A stretch of 64,000 nt of DNA from CAILZL01 sp049840395 (GTDB lineage Bacteria; Pseudomonadota; Gammaproteobacteria; Steroidobacterales; Steroidobacteraceae): NCBI GenBank assembly GCA_049840395.1, contig JASGLD010000001.1, positions 186,001 to 250,000 of the forward strand. The letters are read 5' to 3'. Position 1 is the stretch's first letter. The number at the start of each line of letters is the position of its first letter. Below, one piece after another: positions 26,103 through 34,927 of the stretch. A program made the translations under genes and the position numbers. A model generated the notes under the pieces. It had not been told where the DNA came from. It searched no databases and worked only from the letters and a program-made list of their open reading frames with translations.

Positions 26103-27245
26103 ATGAGTGGATCGGTTTACATCACAGGTACGGCTTCGTTTCTGCCCAATGCGCCCGTCGCCAACGATCAGATGGAGCGCATTCTCGGACAATTGGGCGA
26201 CAAGCCTTCGCGTGCTCGTCCCACCGTGCTGCGCAGTAACGGCATTCAGACCCGTCATTACTGCATCGATCCGGTGACGCTTGAGCCCACCCATAGCAAT
26301 GCTTCGCTGACCGCGACTGCGGTGCGTCAGCTTGCTGAGGATGGCTTCGATCTGCAGCAGTTGGAATGTCTCGCCTGCGGCACGTCCATTGCCGATCAGC
26401 TGATGCCCAATCATGCTTCCATGGTGCATGGCGAATTGGCCTTGCCGCCGCTGGAAGCCGTGGCCACCACAGGTGTGTGCTTAAGCGGCCTGGCTTCCAC
26501 CAAGTATGCATACATGTCGGTGGCCTCGGGCAACACCACCAATGCCATCGCCACAGGTTCTGAGTTGTCCTCGGCCATGATGAGCGCACGCAACCTGCAG
26601 GTTGAATCGGATACCAGCGAGTTGGAAGTGCGGCCCGAGCTGGCCTTCGATCGCGACTTTCTGCGTTGGATGCTGTCCGATGGCGCCGGCGCTTTTTTGA
26701 TGGAATCCAAGCCGCGCGCGGATCGCTTGAATTTGCGCATCAATTGGATCGAAATTTTTTCCTACGCAGGCACGATGGAAACCTGCATGTACGCCGGCGC
26801 TGTCAAAGACACGAATGGCAGGGTGACCGGCTGGGCGCGCTTCACGCCCGCCGAACGCGAACGTCACACCATCATGTCGGTGCGCCAGGATGTGAAATTG
26901 CTCAACGAGTACGTGATGTACTACACCGTGCAGAAGCCGCTGGAAACGCTGGTGAAGAAGCGTGGTTTGCAGGCCGATCAAATCGACTGGTTCCTGCCGC
27001 ATTACTCATCGAAGTTCTTCCGCGACAAGGTGTACGCGCACATGGTCAACGCCGGTGTGGATGTGCCGCAGGATCGCTGGTTCACCAACTTGCCGTACAA
27101 GGGCAACTCCGGTTCGGCCTCCATGTACATCATCGTCGATGAATTGTTGCGTTCCGGTCGGGCACAGAAGGGCCAGCGACTGCTGTGCTACGTGCCGGAG
27201 AGCGGTCGCTTCGCCACCGGCTTCATGCATATGACTGTGGTCTGA
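26103..27245 (+). CDS. darB: DarB-type ketosynthase III
   Basis: A 380-residue KAS III-like enzyme (thiolase fold) that partners DarA in dialkylresorcinol formation. Catalytic residues are visible: Cys in VATTGVCLSGLAST, His in WFLPHYSSKFF, and Asn in KGNSGSASMY. It starts SGSVYITGTASFLPNAPV, typical of DarB. It lies 88 bp after darA and 7 bp before the next gene, in one operon. In other bacteria DarB supplies and condenses the acyl unit that DarA works on. Confidence 0.9.
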   Translation: MSGSVYITGTASFLPNAPVANDQMERILGQLGDKPSRARPTVLRSNGIQTRHYCIDPVTLEPTHSNASLTATAVRQLAEDGFDLQQLECLACGTSIADQLMPNHASMVHGELALPPLEAVATTGVCLSGLASTKYAYMSVASGNTTNAIATGSELSSAMMSARNLQVESDTSELEVRPELAFDRDFLRWMLSDGAGAFLMESKPRADRLNLRINWIEIFSYAGTMETCMYAGAVKDTNGRVTGWARFTPAERERHTIMSVRQDVKLLNEYVMYYTVQKPLETLVKKRGLQADQIDWFLPHYSSKFFRDKVYAHMVNAGVDVPQDRWFTNLPYKGNSGSASMYIIVDELLRSGRAQKGQRLLCYVPESGRFATGFMHMTVV

Positions 27246-27252
27246 TAAGTAC

Positions 27253-27663
27253 ATGGAAAAGCAATCGGTCCCCCAGGATGCATCACCCACCTACGGCGGC
27301 TTGCGCAAGCTGCTGTACGCAGTGGATGAGCAGGGCAAGTACACCGGTGTGCAATCCAGTGGCTGGGAAGCGGAAAGTTTTTCTACTGAACTGGCCGTGG
27401 CGGAAATCAATCGCCAACGTGATGAAGCCTGGCAGCGCGCCAAAGATGGCAAGACCTCCGCGCTGGAATTTCACATGTATCGCAACCGCATGGACTTCGA
27501 CACCCTGGTGATGGTGAGCGGCATCTGGCGCTGGCGTGTACGCCGGCATTTCAAACCGAACGTGTATGCCAAGCTATCCGACAAGGTGTTGAGCCGCTAT
27601 GCCGAGGCGATGGGCGTCAGTGTGGCGGAACTCAAGCAGTTACCTGCTAACGCTGGTGGGTAA
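27253..27663 (+). CDS. DAR-operon protein of unknown function
   Basis: A 136-residue cytoplasmic-looking protein with no signal or membrane segment. It has GGLRKLLYAVDEQGKYTGVQSSGWEAE, FHMYRNRMDFDTLVMVSGIWRWRVRRHF and AEAMGVSVAELKQLP. It sits between darB and the BtrH-like gene. I do not recognise the family by function. The position implies a role in resorcinol formation, oxidation or coupling. Confidence 0.75.
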   Translation: MEKQSVPQDASPTYGGLRKLLYAVDEQGKYTGVQSSGWEAESFSTELAVAEINRQRDEAWQRAKDGKTSALEFHMYRNRMDFDTLVMVSGIWRWRVRRHFKPNVYAKLSDKVLSRYAEAMGVSVAELKQLPANAGG

Positions 27664-27688
27664 GTTGCGAATGATTGACGGATGATGC

Positions 27689-27759
27689 CGTCATTCTCGC
27701 GTAGGCGAGAATCTAGTGAAATTAAATCCAACTGGATTCCCGCCTGCACGGGAATGACC
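27689..27759. repeat. dispersed 'tcattctcgcg...cgggaatga' inverted repeat
   Basis: It starts CGTCATTCTCGCGTAGGCGAGAA and ends TTCCCGCCTGCACGGGAATGAC: an outer TCATTC/GAATGA pair around two small hairpins. Neisserial dRS3-like units have this form. It ends 13 bp before the BtrH-like start codon. Two more copies are at 56558 and 60411. Confidence 0.8.
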
Positions 27760-27772
27760 GACAGAAAAATAC

Positions 27773-28792
27773 ATGACAGCCACGCAAACCAGTTCTAGCG
27801 AAGCCAAGCCCTTCACCCACAAACAATCCGCTCACTGCGAAAGCGGTGTGGTCTCCGGCCTGGTGTCGCACTATGGTCTGCCGATGAGCGAACCCATGGC
27901 CTTCGGTCTGGCTTCGGCGCTGGCCTTTGCTTACATCCCCATCATCAAGATGGCGGGCATGCCGTTGATTTCTTATCGCATGTGGCCCGGCGCCATTGTC
28001 AAAGCCATGCACAAGCGGCTTGGCATCGGCATGTCGCGGCAGACTTTCAGTTCGCAGAGCGAGGGTGTGCGTGCGCTGGATGCACAACTGGATCAAGGCC
28101 GCGTGGTCGGCTTGCAGACCTGCATCTACTGGCTGCCCTATGTGCCGGATCAATTCCGCTTTCACTTCAACATGCATAACCTGATTGTGTACGGTCGCGA
28201 GGGCGACGATTACCTGGTCAGCGATCCGCTGTTCGAGATGACTACCCGTTGTTCGCGTGAGGCCATGACCAAGGCGCGCTTCGCCAAGGGTGCCTTGCAG
28301 GCCAAGGGTTTGATGTACTACCCAACGCACGTGCCGCAGGACATCGATTACAAAGCCATCATTCCCACCGCGATTCGCGCCAACTACAAGTACATGATGC
28401 AGCCGTTGTTCCCGATGATCGGCATCAAGGGCATTCGCTATCTCGGTAAGAAAATTATCGAGCTGGATAAGCGCAAGGATCGCGATCACTACCTGCCGCT
28501 GTATCTCACGCACATCGTGCGTATGCAGGAAGAAATCGGCAGCGGCGGTGCGGGCTTCCGGTTTCTATTTGCTTCGTTCCTGCAGGAAGCCGCGCAGCTG
28601 TTGAATGACGAGCAACTGGCGAAAGCTTCCAGGCAGCTGACCGATGCCGGCGACGAATGGCGCCGCTTTGCTTTGCGCGCCACCAAGATGGTACGCGGTC
28701 GTGAGGCTGTGGATTTGCGTGCCTTGAGTGAGGTGCTCAATGGCGTGGCGGATCGCGAAGCTGCGGTGTGGCAGGGGCTTAAATCGTTTTAG
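27773..28792 (+). CDS. BtrH-type putative ACP-dependent acyltransferase
   Basis: A 339-residue protein of the BtrH N-terminal domain family (papain-like fold). BtrH itself moves an acyl group from an acyl carrier protein onto an alcohol/amine acceptor in butirosin synthesis. Here the nucleophile candidate is Cys in QSAHCESGVVSGLVSHYG, with His in FHFNMHNLIVYGREGDDYLVSDPL matching the His/Asp part. The C-terminal half (about 200-339) is helical. As the last gene of the DAR operon it is a candidate for the ester-forming step that joins an ACP-bound aryl polyene acid to the resorcinol hydroxyl. That role is inference. The dispersed repeat lies directly before the start codon. Confidence 0.8.
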   Translation: MTATQTSSSEAKPFTHKQSAHCESGVVSGLVSHYGLPMSEPMAFGLASALAFAYIPIIKMAGMPLISYRMWPGAIVKAMHKRLGIGMSRQTFSSQSEGVRALDAQLDQGRVVGLQTCIYWLPYVPDQFRFHFNMHNLIVYGREGDDYLVSDPLFEMTTRCSREAMTKARFAKGALQAKGLMYYPTHVPQDIDYKAIIPTAIRANYKYMMQPLFPMIGIKGIRYLGKKIIELDKRKDRDHYLPLYLTHIVRMQEEIGSGGAGFRFLFASFLQEAAQLLNDEQLAKASRQLTDAGDEWRRFALRATKMVRGREAVDLRALSEVLNGVADREAAVWQGLKSF

Positions 28793-28832
28793 GGGCGCAA
28801 TTCATTGCGCCCGTCTTGAATAGGTGTCAAAT

Positions 28833-28865
28833 AAAAAACGGCCCGAGATACTTTCTCGGGCCGTT
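28833..28865 (-). terminator. intrinsic terminator of the GH5 gene
   Basis: On the minus strand: CGGCCCGAGA hairpin followed by TTTTTTAT, just after the cellulase stop. The stem may also attenuate read-through from the DAR operon on the other strand. Confidence 0.85.
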
Positions 28866-28885
28866 GCAGTTCTAAGCTTTAAGTA

Positions 28886-30619
28886 TTACGGACAGGTCGT
28901 GGTACCCGCCGCTCTGCACAGATAGTGAGCTTTGACATAGACGCCGTAGCCATCGGTAGGTGTACCGTTGTTGTCCTTGATCAACTGATTGTCGGTCAAG
29001 TCGGCTGGCGTAAAGGTCCATCCCAGGTACGAAATACCCATGGTGTCCAGGCGCGGCAACAGATGCGAAGCGAAGGGCGCACCCACCGTGCCGGTGGTAT
29101 TGCGATCACCGAACTCGGTCACGATCACTGGAATGTTGTTGTTGAGAATGCCCTGTGCCCAGGTGTAAGCGTTCTCACCCCACTTGGGTAGCTGATATGC
29201 AGCCGTGCCCCAGGCCGCGCCATAGGTTGGATAGGCATGCCATGCAGCCGCCAGCTGACCGATCGGATCGATAGGACGGTAGGTGTACCAGTACTGCAAT
29301 TGACCGGCCCAATCCATGCCCGAGGTGAGCACGATGTTGGTTGCACCAGTCGCACGTACTGCATTGAGCATGGCTTGATAGCCAGCCGACTGCCAGAACC
29401 GACCCGTGGCATAGCGCGGCACATACGAATCGATGGTGGTGCCATCGCGCAGTGCGGCCCAGGCCTGAGCTTCGGTGCCCGTCAAGGTCCACTGAGTCAG
29501 ATAGGGCTCATTGAACAGTTCGAACATGACATTGGGATAGCTCTTGTAAGCCGTCGCCACTTCGGTCCAGAACTGGATGGAGCCATCGGCATCGGCCATG
29601 ACGTTCTGATTCATCGCACACTGTGTCGATACGCCGCTGACCGTGCTCGCGGCATCTTTCGGTGCTGACCAATGCAGATCCAGAATCACGTACAGACCTT
29701 CGCTGGTGGCGCGATCCACCGTGCTCTTCAGCGTTGACTTGTAGTTGTCGCCCGGATCCGGGTCCATTACCGAGCTGCCATTGACGCAGCTGGCGTTGAA
29801 CCAGGAGCTTTGATTGAGCGGGATGCGCACGACATTGATGCCCCAGCTCTTCAACGCCGCCCAGGTGGAACTGACCACTTGTGGAAATGGGTTGCTCGGA
29901 CTCCAGCCACCGACAGCGGTGTATTCCATGCCCATCAGGTTACCACCGCGCAATTGCACCACGGCGCCAGAACCATTCTTAAGTTGGTTGCCATCGACGT
30001 GAATCGACAAGCCGCTGGTCGAGCTGGAGGAGCTGCTCGAACTGCTCGATTTGGAGCTTGAGCTGGAAGAGCTGGAGCTTGAAGACGTCGAACTTGAGGA
30101 TGTCGAGCTGGAAGAAGAGCTGGAGCTCGACTTGCTGGAACTGCTGCTCGAAGAGCTGGATGAAGTCGATGAGCTCGACGAAGAAGATTTGCTCGAGCTG
30201 CTGGACGAGCTGGTGCTTGAAGTGGAAGAGCTGGAGCTGCTGGAACTACTCGAGCTTGAAGCCGCAACCTTGATGGCAAATGCCGGCAACGAAGTGGTTG
30301 CCTTGCCATCGCTCACCGAGATGGCGATGTTGCCATACGTGCCAACGGCAGTCGCTGCGGGCGTGCCGCTCAACTTGCCGGTGGACGTATTGAATTTGGC
30401 CCAGCTCGGTTTGTTGGCAACGCTGAAGGTCAGCGTGTCGCCATTAGCGTCGGCTGCGGTGGGAATAAAGCTGTAGTACTTGGTCGCCGTCACCGAAGTG
30501 GCGGGCGTGCCGCTGATAGTCGGTGCCGTGTTGCGGCGTGTACGCGCCTCCGCCGTCATCGACGCGGCGAGCATTGAAAGGGTTAGCCCCAGTGCCAGGG
30601 CACGCTGTATCTGTTTCAT
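28886..30619 (-). CDS. secreted GH5 endoglucanase-like enzyme with Ig-like module and poly-Ser linker
   Basis: A 577-residue exported glycoside hydrolase. Layout: signal peptide (1-25), He_PIG-type Ig domain (about 28-118, NTAPTISGTPATSVT), a linker of about 85 residues almost wholly serine, then a GH5 barrel (about 205-577). The catalytic acid/base is Glu371 in FELFNEP; the nucleophile is Glu502 in VIVTEFGD. LYVILDLHWS and RIPLNQSSWF are GH5 motifs. It probably cleaves beta-1,4-glucan or a related glycan outside the cell. It is one of five same-style genes in a row; a shared motif lies 95-135 bp upstream and an intrinsic terminator follows. Confidence 0.92.
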   Translation of the reverse strand: MKQIQRALALGLTLSMLAASMTAEARTRRNTAPTISGTPATSVTATKYYSFIPTAADANGDTLTFSVANKPSWAKFNTSTGKLSGTPAATAVGTYGNIAISVSDGKATTSLPAFAIKVAASSSSSSSSSSSSTSSTSSSSSSSKSSSSSSSTSSSSSSSSSSKSSSSSSSSSTSSSSTSSSSSSSSSSSKSSSSSSSSSSTSGLSIHVDGNQLKNGSGAVVQLRGGNLMGMEYTAVGGWSPSNPFPQVVSSTWAALKSWGINVVRIPLNQSSWFNASCVNGSSVMDPDPGDNYKSTLKSTVDRATSEGLYVILDLHWSAPKDAASTVSGVSTQCAMNQNVMADADGSIQFWTEVATAYKSYPNVMFELFNEPYLTQWTLTGTEAQAWAALRDGTTIDSYVPRYATGRFWQSAGYQAMLNAVRATGATNIVLTSGMDWAGQLQYWYTYRPIDPIGQLAAAWHAYPTYGAAWGTAAYQLPKWGENAYTWAQGILNNNIPVIVTEFGDRNTTGTVGAPFASHLLPRLDTMGISYLGWTFTPADLTDNQLIKDNNGTPTDGYGVYVKAHYLCRAAGTTTCP

Positions 30620-31071
30620 CGTTGAGCACCTGCCAAAATTTCAGTGAGTCAGTTGACGTGCAGGATCCATTGATCCGTACCGATGGCGGCAGTGAAGCTC
30701 ACTGAACAGAAGCCAACAATTGTCTTCAGTTAATGACGCCTGCAATTCGCTACAAACGCCGGTTTTTAGTGAAAAGTCTTATGCGTGGCGATGCTTTCAT
30801 GCGGTCTCGGATTAGCGATACGTCGCTGCCTGGTGTTGGTCGCGGCAATGCTTGAGTGTTTGTCTTATGTGTTGTGTTGCGGTGGTTTTGTTTGGTGCTA
30901 TGCAGAGATGGGTGATGCGCTTCTCATTGCTATGAAGATGGAATGAAGTGTGATGTGGTCGGCGTATTTGGATCGAGATTCACTTGATGTATTCCTAAGA
31001 AGTGAGGCGCTTGTTCTGCGGGGATGAGCTTCCGTCTTCGCAGCATCCTAAGTTCTGTTCTATCGCCAAAG
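30620..31071. other. gene-free upstream region of the GH5 gene
   Basis: About 450 bp between the GH5 start and the terminator of the next gene. It holds the shared upstream motif at 30713-30755. The rest shows no credible frame and is T/G-rich without clear structure. Confidence 0.5.
30713..30755 (-). promoter_or_regulatory. shared upstream motif, copy 1
   Basis: Plus-strand text AACAATTGTCTT followed by ATGACGCCTGCAATTCGC. It aligns without gaps to the copies at 32758 and 40620 and in part at 37514, each 80-130 bp before a poly-serine protein gene. Probably a common promoter or operator. Confidence 0.6.
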
Positions 31072-31105
31072 AAAAAAGCCGGAAAGCTGCAAACTTTCCG
31101 GCTTT
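31072..31105 (-). terminator. intrinsic terminator
   Basis: On the minus strand: AAAGCCGGAAAG, loop, CTTTCCGGCTTTTTTC, 20 bp beyond the stop codon of the gene starting at 32643. Confidence 0.88.
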
Positions 31106-31125
31106 GTTTGTGGCTAAGGCTGCGC

Positions 31126-32643
31126 TTAATTCAACGGCGCTGGGTTAGCAAAGTAACTCGTCGACAACGATTGGAACTGTCCACCATCGGTGGTGATGTT
31201 GGTCTGATGCGATTCACCGCCGCTGAACACCACACCCACGCCACCTGCTGCAACCAATTCAGCAGGATGGGTCAGGAAGTACTGCACGTGATTGTCGCGG
31301 TACTGATAGTCCACGCCACCCGCGGTGGTGGAAGGCTTACCCATCGGTGTCTGCCACCACAGCAGCGGCAGACCGCCGATGCCATTGTGATAGGCCGTGG
31401 CTGCTGCCAGGTGGCTGGCATAGTTGGCATCGGTTTGATACCAGCCGCTACCCGAACGCGAGCAATACGAAGGCTGCGGCGATTTCTCGAAGCAACCGGC
31501 ATCGCGATCCAGCGTTTCCATCACCACGAAGTCGGCGGTGTTGGCGCCAATCGTATTCATGAAGCTGACGATGCTTGAAGTCGAACCCGCCCAGGCCGAA
31601 GGCATGAAGCCCACATAGGCCTTGGGAGCATACTTACGAGCCATCGTGACTAGGCACTTGGCGACACCGATGGCGTTATTAGGCAGCGCTGCGCAATCGG
31701 CATTAATGGTGACCGATGCCGAGATGCTGGCTGGGTTATTCGACGACTGCAGTTGCACATAGCCCCAGAAGTCCGGTTCGAAATTCACTAGTGCCGGCTT
31801 GTTATAAATGGCCAGCTGTTCAAACAATATCTTCACATTGGCCCAGTAGCCGGTCATGAAGGTGCTGTTGGTGAGACCGGCGAGATTGCCATCGCCATTC
31901 GATGCCATTTGATACAGCGTGTACATCGGTACTGCGCCGACTGACTCGGCCTTGGTGGCGACCACGCCGACATACGCACCGCTAGGCGAATTCCATTCCG
32001 GCCAGGAGCCCGAGCCCACACCGACCAAGTATTGGTCGTAGATATCCGGGCGCAGGTTTTGCTGAAGAATCTTGGTGGGTTCGTTGTACGTGCCCAGGCC
32101 TACCAACAGGCGTGCAGGCTTGCCCAATTTAGCGCTGAGCTGAGCGGCTTTGGTGGTGCTGCTGGCGCTACTTGAACTCGAACTGGAGCTGCTGCTCGAC
32201 GTAGAGCTTGAGCTGCTGGAACTGCTGTTTGAAGATGTCGAAGAGCTTGAAGAAGAACTGGAGCTGCTCGAACTGCTGGAGCTCGCCGCGACTACTTTGA
32301 TCGAGAATGCAGTCAACGAAGTAGAGGCACGGCCATCACTGACCGAAATTTTGATGTTGCCGTAGGTGCCCACAGCAGCGGCAGCGGGCGTGCCGCTCAG
32401 CTTGCCGGTGGCGGTATTGAATTTTGCCCAGCTGGGTTTATTGGCGATGCTGAAAGCCAGTGTGTCGCCGTTGGCATCGTAAGCCGTAGGAATGAAGCTA
32501 TAGGTCTTGGCGACCGTGGCGGTTGTTGCGGGCGTGCCGCTGATGGTGGGCGCCGTATTGCGGCGTGCTGCTTCCGCATTTAGTGAAGCTGTGAGCAGAG
32601 AAAGAGTCAGCCCCATTGCCAGGGCGCGCTTGATTAATTGCAT
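31126..32643 (-). CDS. secreted poly-Ser protein with unrecognised, possibly barrel-type C-terminal domain
   Basis: A 505-residue exported protein: signal peptide (LIKRALAMGLTLSLLTASLNAEA), He_PIG-type Ig domain, a serine linker (about residues 120-162), then a C-terminal domain of about 340 residues that I cannot place in a named family. It has GKPARLLVGLGTYN, YLVGVGSGSWPEWNSP, PALVNFEPDFWGYVQL, FVVMETLDRDAGCFE and GLPLLWWQTPMGKPS. The alternating strands and acidic residues (NFEPD, METLD) look like a TIM-barrel glycoside hydrolase, but this is a guess. Start chosen at ATG 32643; a longer frame from 32745 would run into the shared upstream region. Confidence 0.8.
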   Translation of the reverse strand: MQLIKRALAMGLTLSLLTASLNAEAARRNTAPTISGTPATTATVAKTYSFIPTAYDANGDTLAFSIANKPSWAKFNTATGKLSGTPAAAAVGTYGNIKISVSDGRASTSLTAFSIKVVAASSSSSSSSSSSSSSSTSSNSSSSSSSSTSSSSSSSSSSSASSTTKAAQLSAKLGKPARLLVGLGTYNEPTKILQQNLRPDIYDQYLVGVGSGSWPEWNSPSGAYVGVVATKAESVGAVPMYTLYQMASNGDGNLAGLTNSTFMTGYWANVKILFEQLAIYNKPALVNFEPDFWGYVQLQSSNNPASISASVTINADCAALPNNAIGVAKCLVTMARKYAPKAYVGFMPSAWAGSTSSIVSFMNTIGANTADFVVMETLDRDAGCFEKSPQPSYCSRSGSGWYQTDANYASHLAAATAYHNGIGGLPLLWWQTPMGKPSTTAGGVDYQYRDNHVQYFLTHPAELVAAGGVGVVFSGGESHQTNITTDGGQFQSLSTSYFANPAPLN

Positions 32644-32913
32644 GAAGCACCTGCCGGAGATTCGTTGCGTGGATGCCGATCGCCGTGAGTCCAGTTTGGT
32701 TCGTGTGGCGCAGGTGATCGGGGCGATGCCGGCAGTGAATGGCATCGACGTCGCTGGAACAATTGTCTTTAACTTATGACGTCAGCGATTGGCTACAAAA
32801 GCAGGAATGAGGCCGCGTAGAGGCGCTTAATGGTCGATCTTGCGATTTGTGCATCGCTGCGATTGAGTGTTTGTCTGATATTGCAAATGCAATGCTTGAT
32901 TATTGTTGCGCTT
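32644..32913. other. upstream region of the gene starting at 32643
   Basis: Holds the shared motif copy at 32758-32800. Otherwise no gene, RNA or palindrome is visible in this spacer. Confidence 0.5.
32758..32800 (-). promoter_or_regulatory. shared upstream motif, copy 2
   Basis: Plus-strand text AACAATTGTCTTTAACTTAT then GACGTCAGCGATTGGCTACA, with the palindrome TGACGTCA in the middle. It lies about 115 bp before the start of the adjacent poly-serine gene. Confidence 0.65.
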
Positions 32914-32953
32914 AAAAAAATAAAGCGCCGCGAGCTTGGCAGCTTGCGGCGCT
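32914..32953 (-). terminator. intrinsic terminator
   Basis: On the minus strand: AGCGCCGCAAGCTG hairpin, then TTTATTTTTTT. It lies about 28 bp after the stop of the gene starting at 34927. Confidence 0.85.
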
Positions 32954-32980
32954 ATCAATCAAGCGATGTAAGGACTGAGT

Positions 32981-34927
32981 TTATTGCACAGTCCAGATGC
33001 TGGCCGCAGTCGGTTGCTTGTAGGACTGAGCCAAGACATTGCCGTTGAACAGGATGGCTGCCGTGCCATTGGTCCAACCGGCGATGCCGGCCATACCCAT
33101 GGAGTCGCTGGCGCCGCTGTCGCTGTACTTGGTCCAGCTCGAGCCGTTCCAATAACCTTCATAAGCCACTGCGCTGCCGCCGCTGATCGGCGCCAGCGTG
33201 TCCCAGATTGCCCAGATCTTGCTGTCATCCGTAGATATGGAGAACACGCCCCAACCATTGCGGTTAACGGTGGTGTCCGGGCTGGTGATGCTGCTTTCGT
33301 CGTATACGCCGCTGCTGTCGTACCGACCGAATTTCACGCCGTTCTTGGGATCGACATACATCACCCAGGCGTAATTGGTGCCGCTGGACACGCTCATCAA
33401 TTCCGGCGTGACATTGTTCTGCACATTGGCGGAGATCGTGGTGGTCGCGCCCACGCTCCAACCGCTGCTATTGCTAGGCAGGCGAGTGGAGTACAGCGTG
33501 TTGAAGCTGGCGGTGGAATAGGCCAAACCATAATCGCCATCGATCGGTCCCTGGAACAGATACAGATCGCGCGAGGTGGCGTTCTGGGCAAATAACGCGG
33601 TATGCACATGCGTCGAGAAGCCGAAGGTGGAGCAGGCCGAGTAGTTGCAGGAGTCGAATACCAGGGTGTCCCCGGCTGTTCCCGAAAGATTGACCAGTTG
33701 GCTGCTGCTGGTGGGTGTCAGGCTGGCGGCCTTGCCCATGTATACCTTGATGTCGCACACCGGCGAACAACTCAAGGTTGGCATATTGACCGCATAGACC
33801 AATGTTTCATTGCCGTTAAAGTCTTTGACCATCTTGATGTCGGCGCGCAGTTCATTGCCCTTGCGGCCGTGGCTGGGCAAAGCAATGCCACTGGGTGTAT
33901 CCAGCGTAAAGCCACTGATACGACCTGAGGTGTAAGTCAGGTTCATGCGCAGGTAGTAACCGGAGTCGCTGATGGTGGCCCAGCTGATTGCATGAACTTT
34001 GCCGGTGGAGTCTTGAGTCACTGCCACTACGTGATAAGCGGACAACGACTTGCTGCCTACATTGGTCCAGGTCTGGCCGTTATCGGCGCTGGTGATCAGA
34101 TACAGATTCGAACTGTTATCCGACCAGACGAAGCCGAAGATTTCACCGGAACCTTGAGTATTGTTGTCCTTTATCAAGCGCGTTTCGCCATTAACCCACT
34201 CCGATCCCAGACCGGTAGAGAGCGTTGGTGTGCTTTTGAAAGAAGATTGATTCAACGTTTCGCCACTTGCAGAGCTGCTCGAAGAACTACTTGAGCTTGA
34301 AGAGCTGCTGTCATCTGAACTCAGTGAGCTACTTGAGGATGCGCTGCTGTCGCTGGAAGTTGAGCTCGTTTCGGAACTGCTTGAACTGGATACCGAGCTT
34401 GAGCTGGACGCAGAGCTGGTGCTGGAAGCTGCGCTGCTGCTCGACGCGGCTGAACTGCTGCTTGATGTAGATGAGCTGCTTGAGGACGCACTTGAAACAG
34501 ATGCGCTGCTACTGCTCGAGCTGATGGAGGTACTGCTCGAGCTGGATGAGCTGACCGATGTGTTCTGCGTGGAGCTGGCGGCAACGACGGTGATGGCAAA
34601 GACTGGCAAGGAAGTGGTTGCTTTGCCATCGCTGACGGAAATGCGAATGTTGCTGTACGTGCCCTTTGATTTGGGCGTTCCGGTCAATGCGCCGGAGACC
34701 GTATCAAAACTGGCCCAGCCAGGTTTATTGGCAATGCTGAATCCAAGTCGGTCGCCGTTGGCGTCACTCGCCGTTGGGATAAAGCTGTAGTACTTGCCAA
34801 CGGTGCCGGCGGTAACCGGGGTGCCGCTGATGGTCGGTGCCGTGTTGGTGGTTCGTGTTTGAGCGAACGCTGTTGCCACTACGAAAAATATTGCGCAGAA
34901 GCTCAAGGCCTTTTGAAGATGTTTCAT
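32981..34927 (-). CDS. secreted poly-Ser protein with beta-propeller (sialidase-like) domain, copy A
   Basis: A 648-residue exported protein. Signal peptide (LQKALSFCAIFFVVATAFA), He_PIG-type Ig domain (about 25-115), a serine-rich linker of about 100 residues interrupted by Ala, Val and Thr, then a domain of about 425 residues. The latter carries an Asp-box motif (SADNGQTW) and repeated short strands (KVHAISWATISDSGYYLR, NYAWVMYVDPKNGVKFGRYD), suggesting a propeller of the sialidase/BNR superfamily. FDSCNYSACSTFGF has paired cysteines. No catalytic residue set can be assigned. The C-terminal domain is almost identical to that of the next gene upstream (35511). Confidence 0.85.
   Translation of the reverse strand: MKHLQKALSFCAIFFVVATAFAQTRTTNTAPTISGTPVTAGTVGKYYSFIPTASDANGDRLGFSIANKPGWASFDTVSGALTGTPKSKGTYSNIRISVSDGKATTSLPVFAITVVAASSTQNTSVSSSSSSSTSISSSSSSASVSSASSSSSSTSSSSSAASSSSAASSTSSASSSSSVSSSSSSETSSTSSDSSASSSSSLSSDDSSSSSSSSSSSSSASGETLNQSSFKSTPTLSTGLGSEWVNGETRLIKDNNTQGSGEIFGFVWSDNSSNLYLITSADNGQTWTNVGSKSLSAYHVVAVTQDSTGKVHAISWATISDSGYYLRMNLTYTSGRISGFTLDTPSGIALPSHGRKGNELRADIKMVKDFNGNETLVYAVNMPTLSCSPVCDIKVYMGKAASLTPTSSSQLVNLSGTAGDTLVFDSCNYSACSTFGFSTHVHTALFAQNATSRDLYLFQGPIDGDYGLAYSTASFNTLYSTRLPSNSSGWSVGATTTISANVQNNVTPELMSVSSGTNYAWVMYVDPKNGVKFGRYDSSGVYDESSITSPDTTVNRNGWGVFSISTDDSKIWAIWDTLAPISGGSAVAYEGYWNGSSWTKYSDSGASDSMGMAGIAGWTNGTAAILFNGNVLAQSYKQPTAASIWTVQ

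Noticed and set aside
30010..30250. Repetitive DNA resembling a CRISPR or satellite array
   Set aside because: It is the serine linker coding sequence; there is no constant repeat with unique spacers.
30051..30476. Plus-strand frames rich in Leu and Glu opposite serine linkers (also 34419, 36784, 39941)
   Set aside because: They are the antisense reading of Ser-codon repeats (AGC/TCG read as GCT/CGA frames), not coiled-coil proteins.
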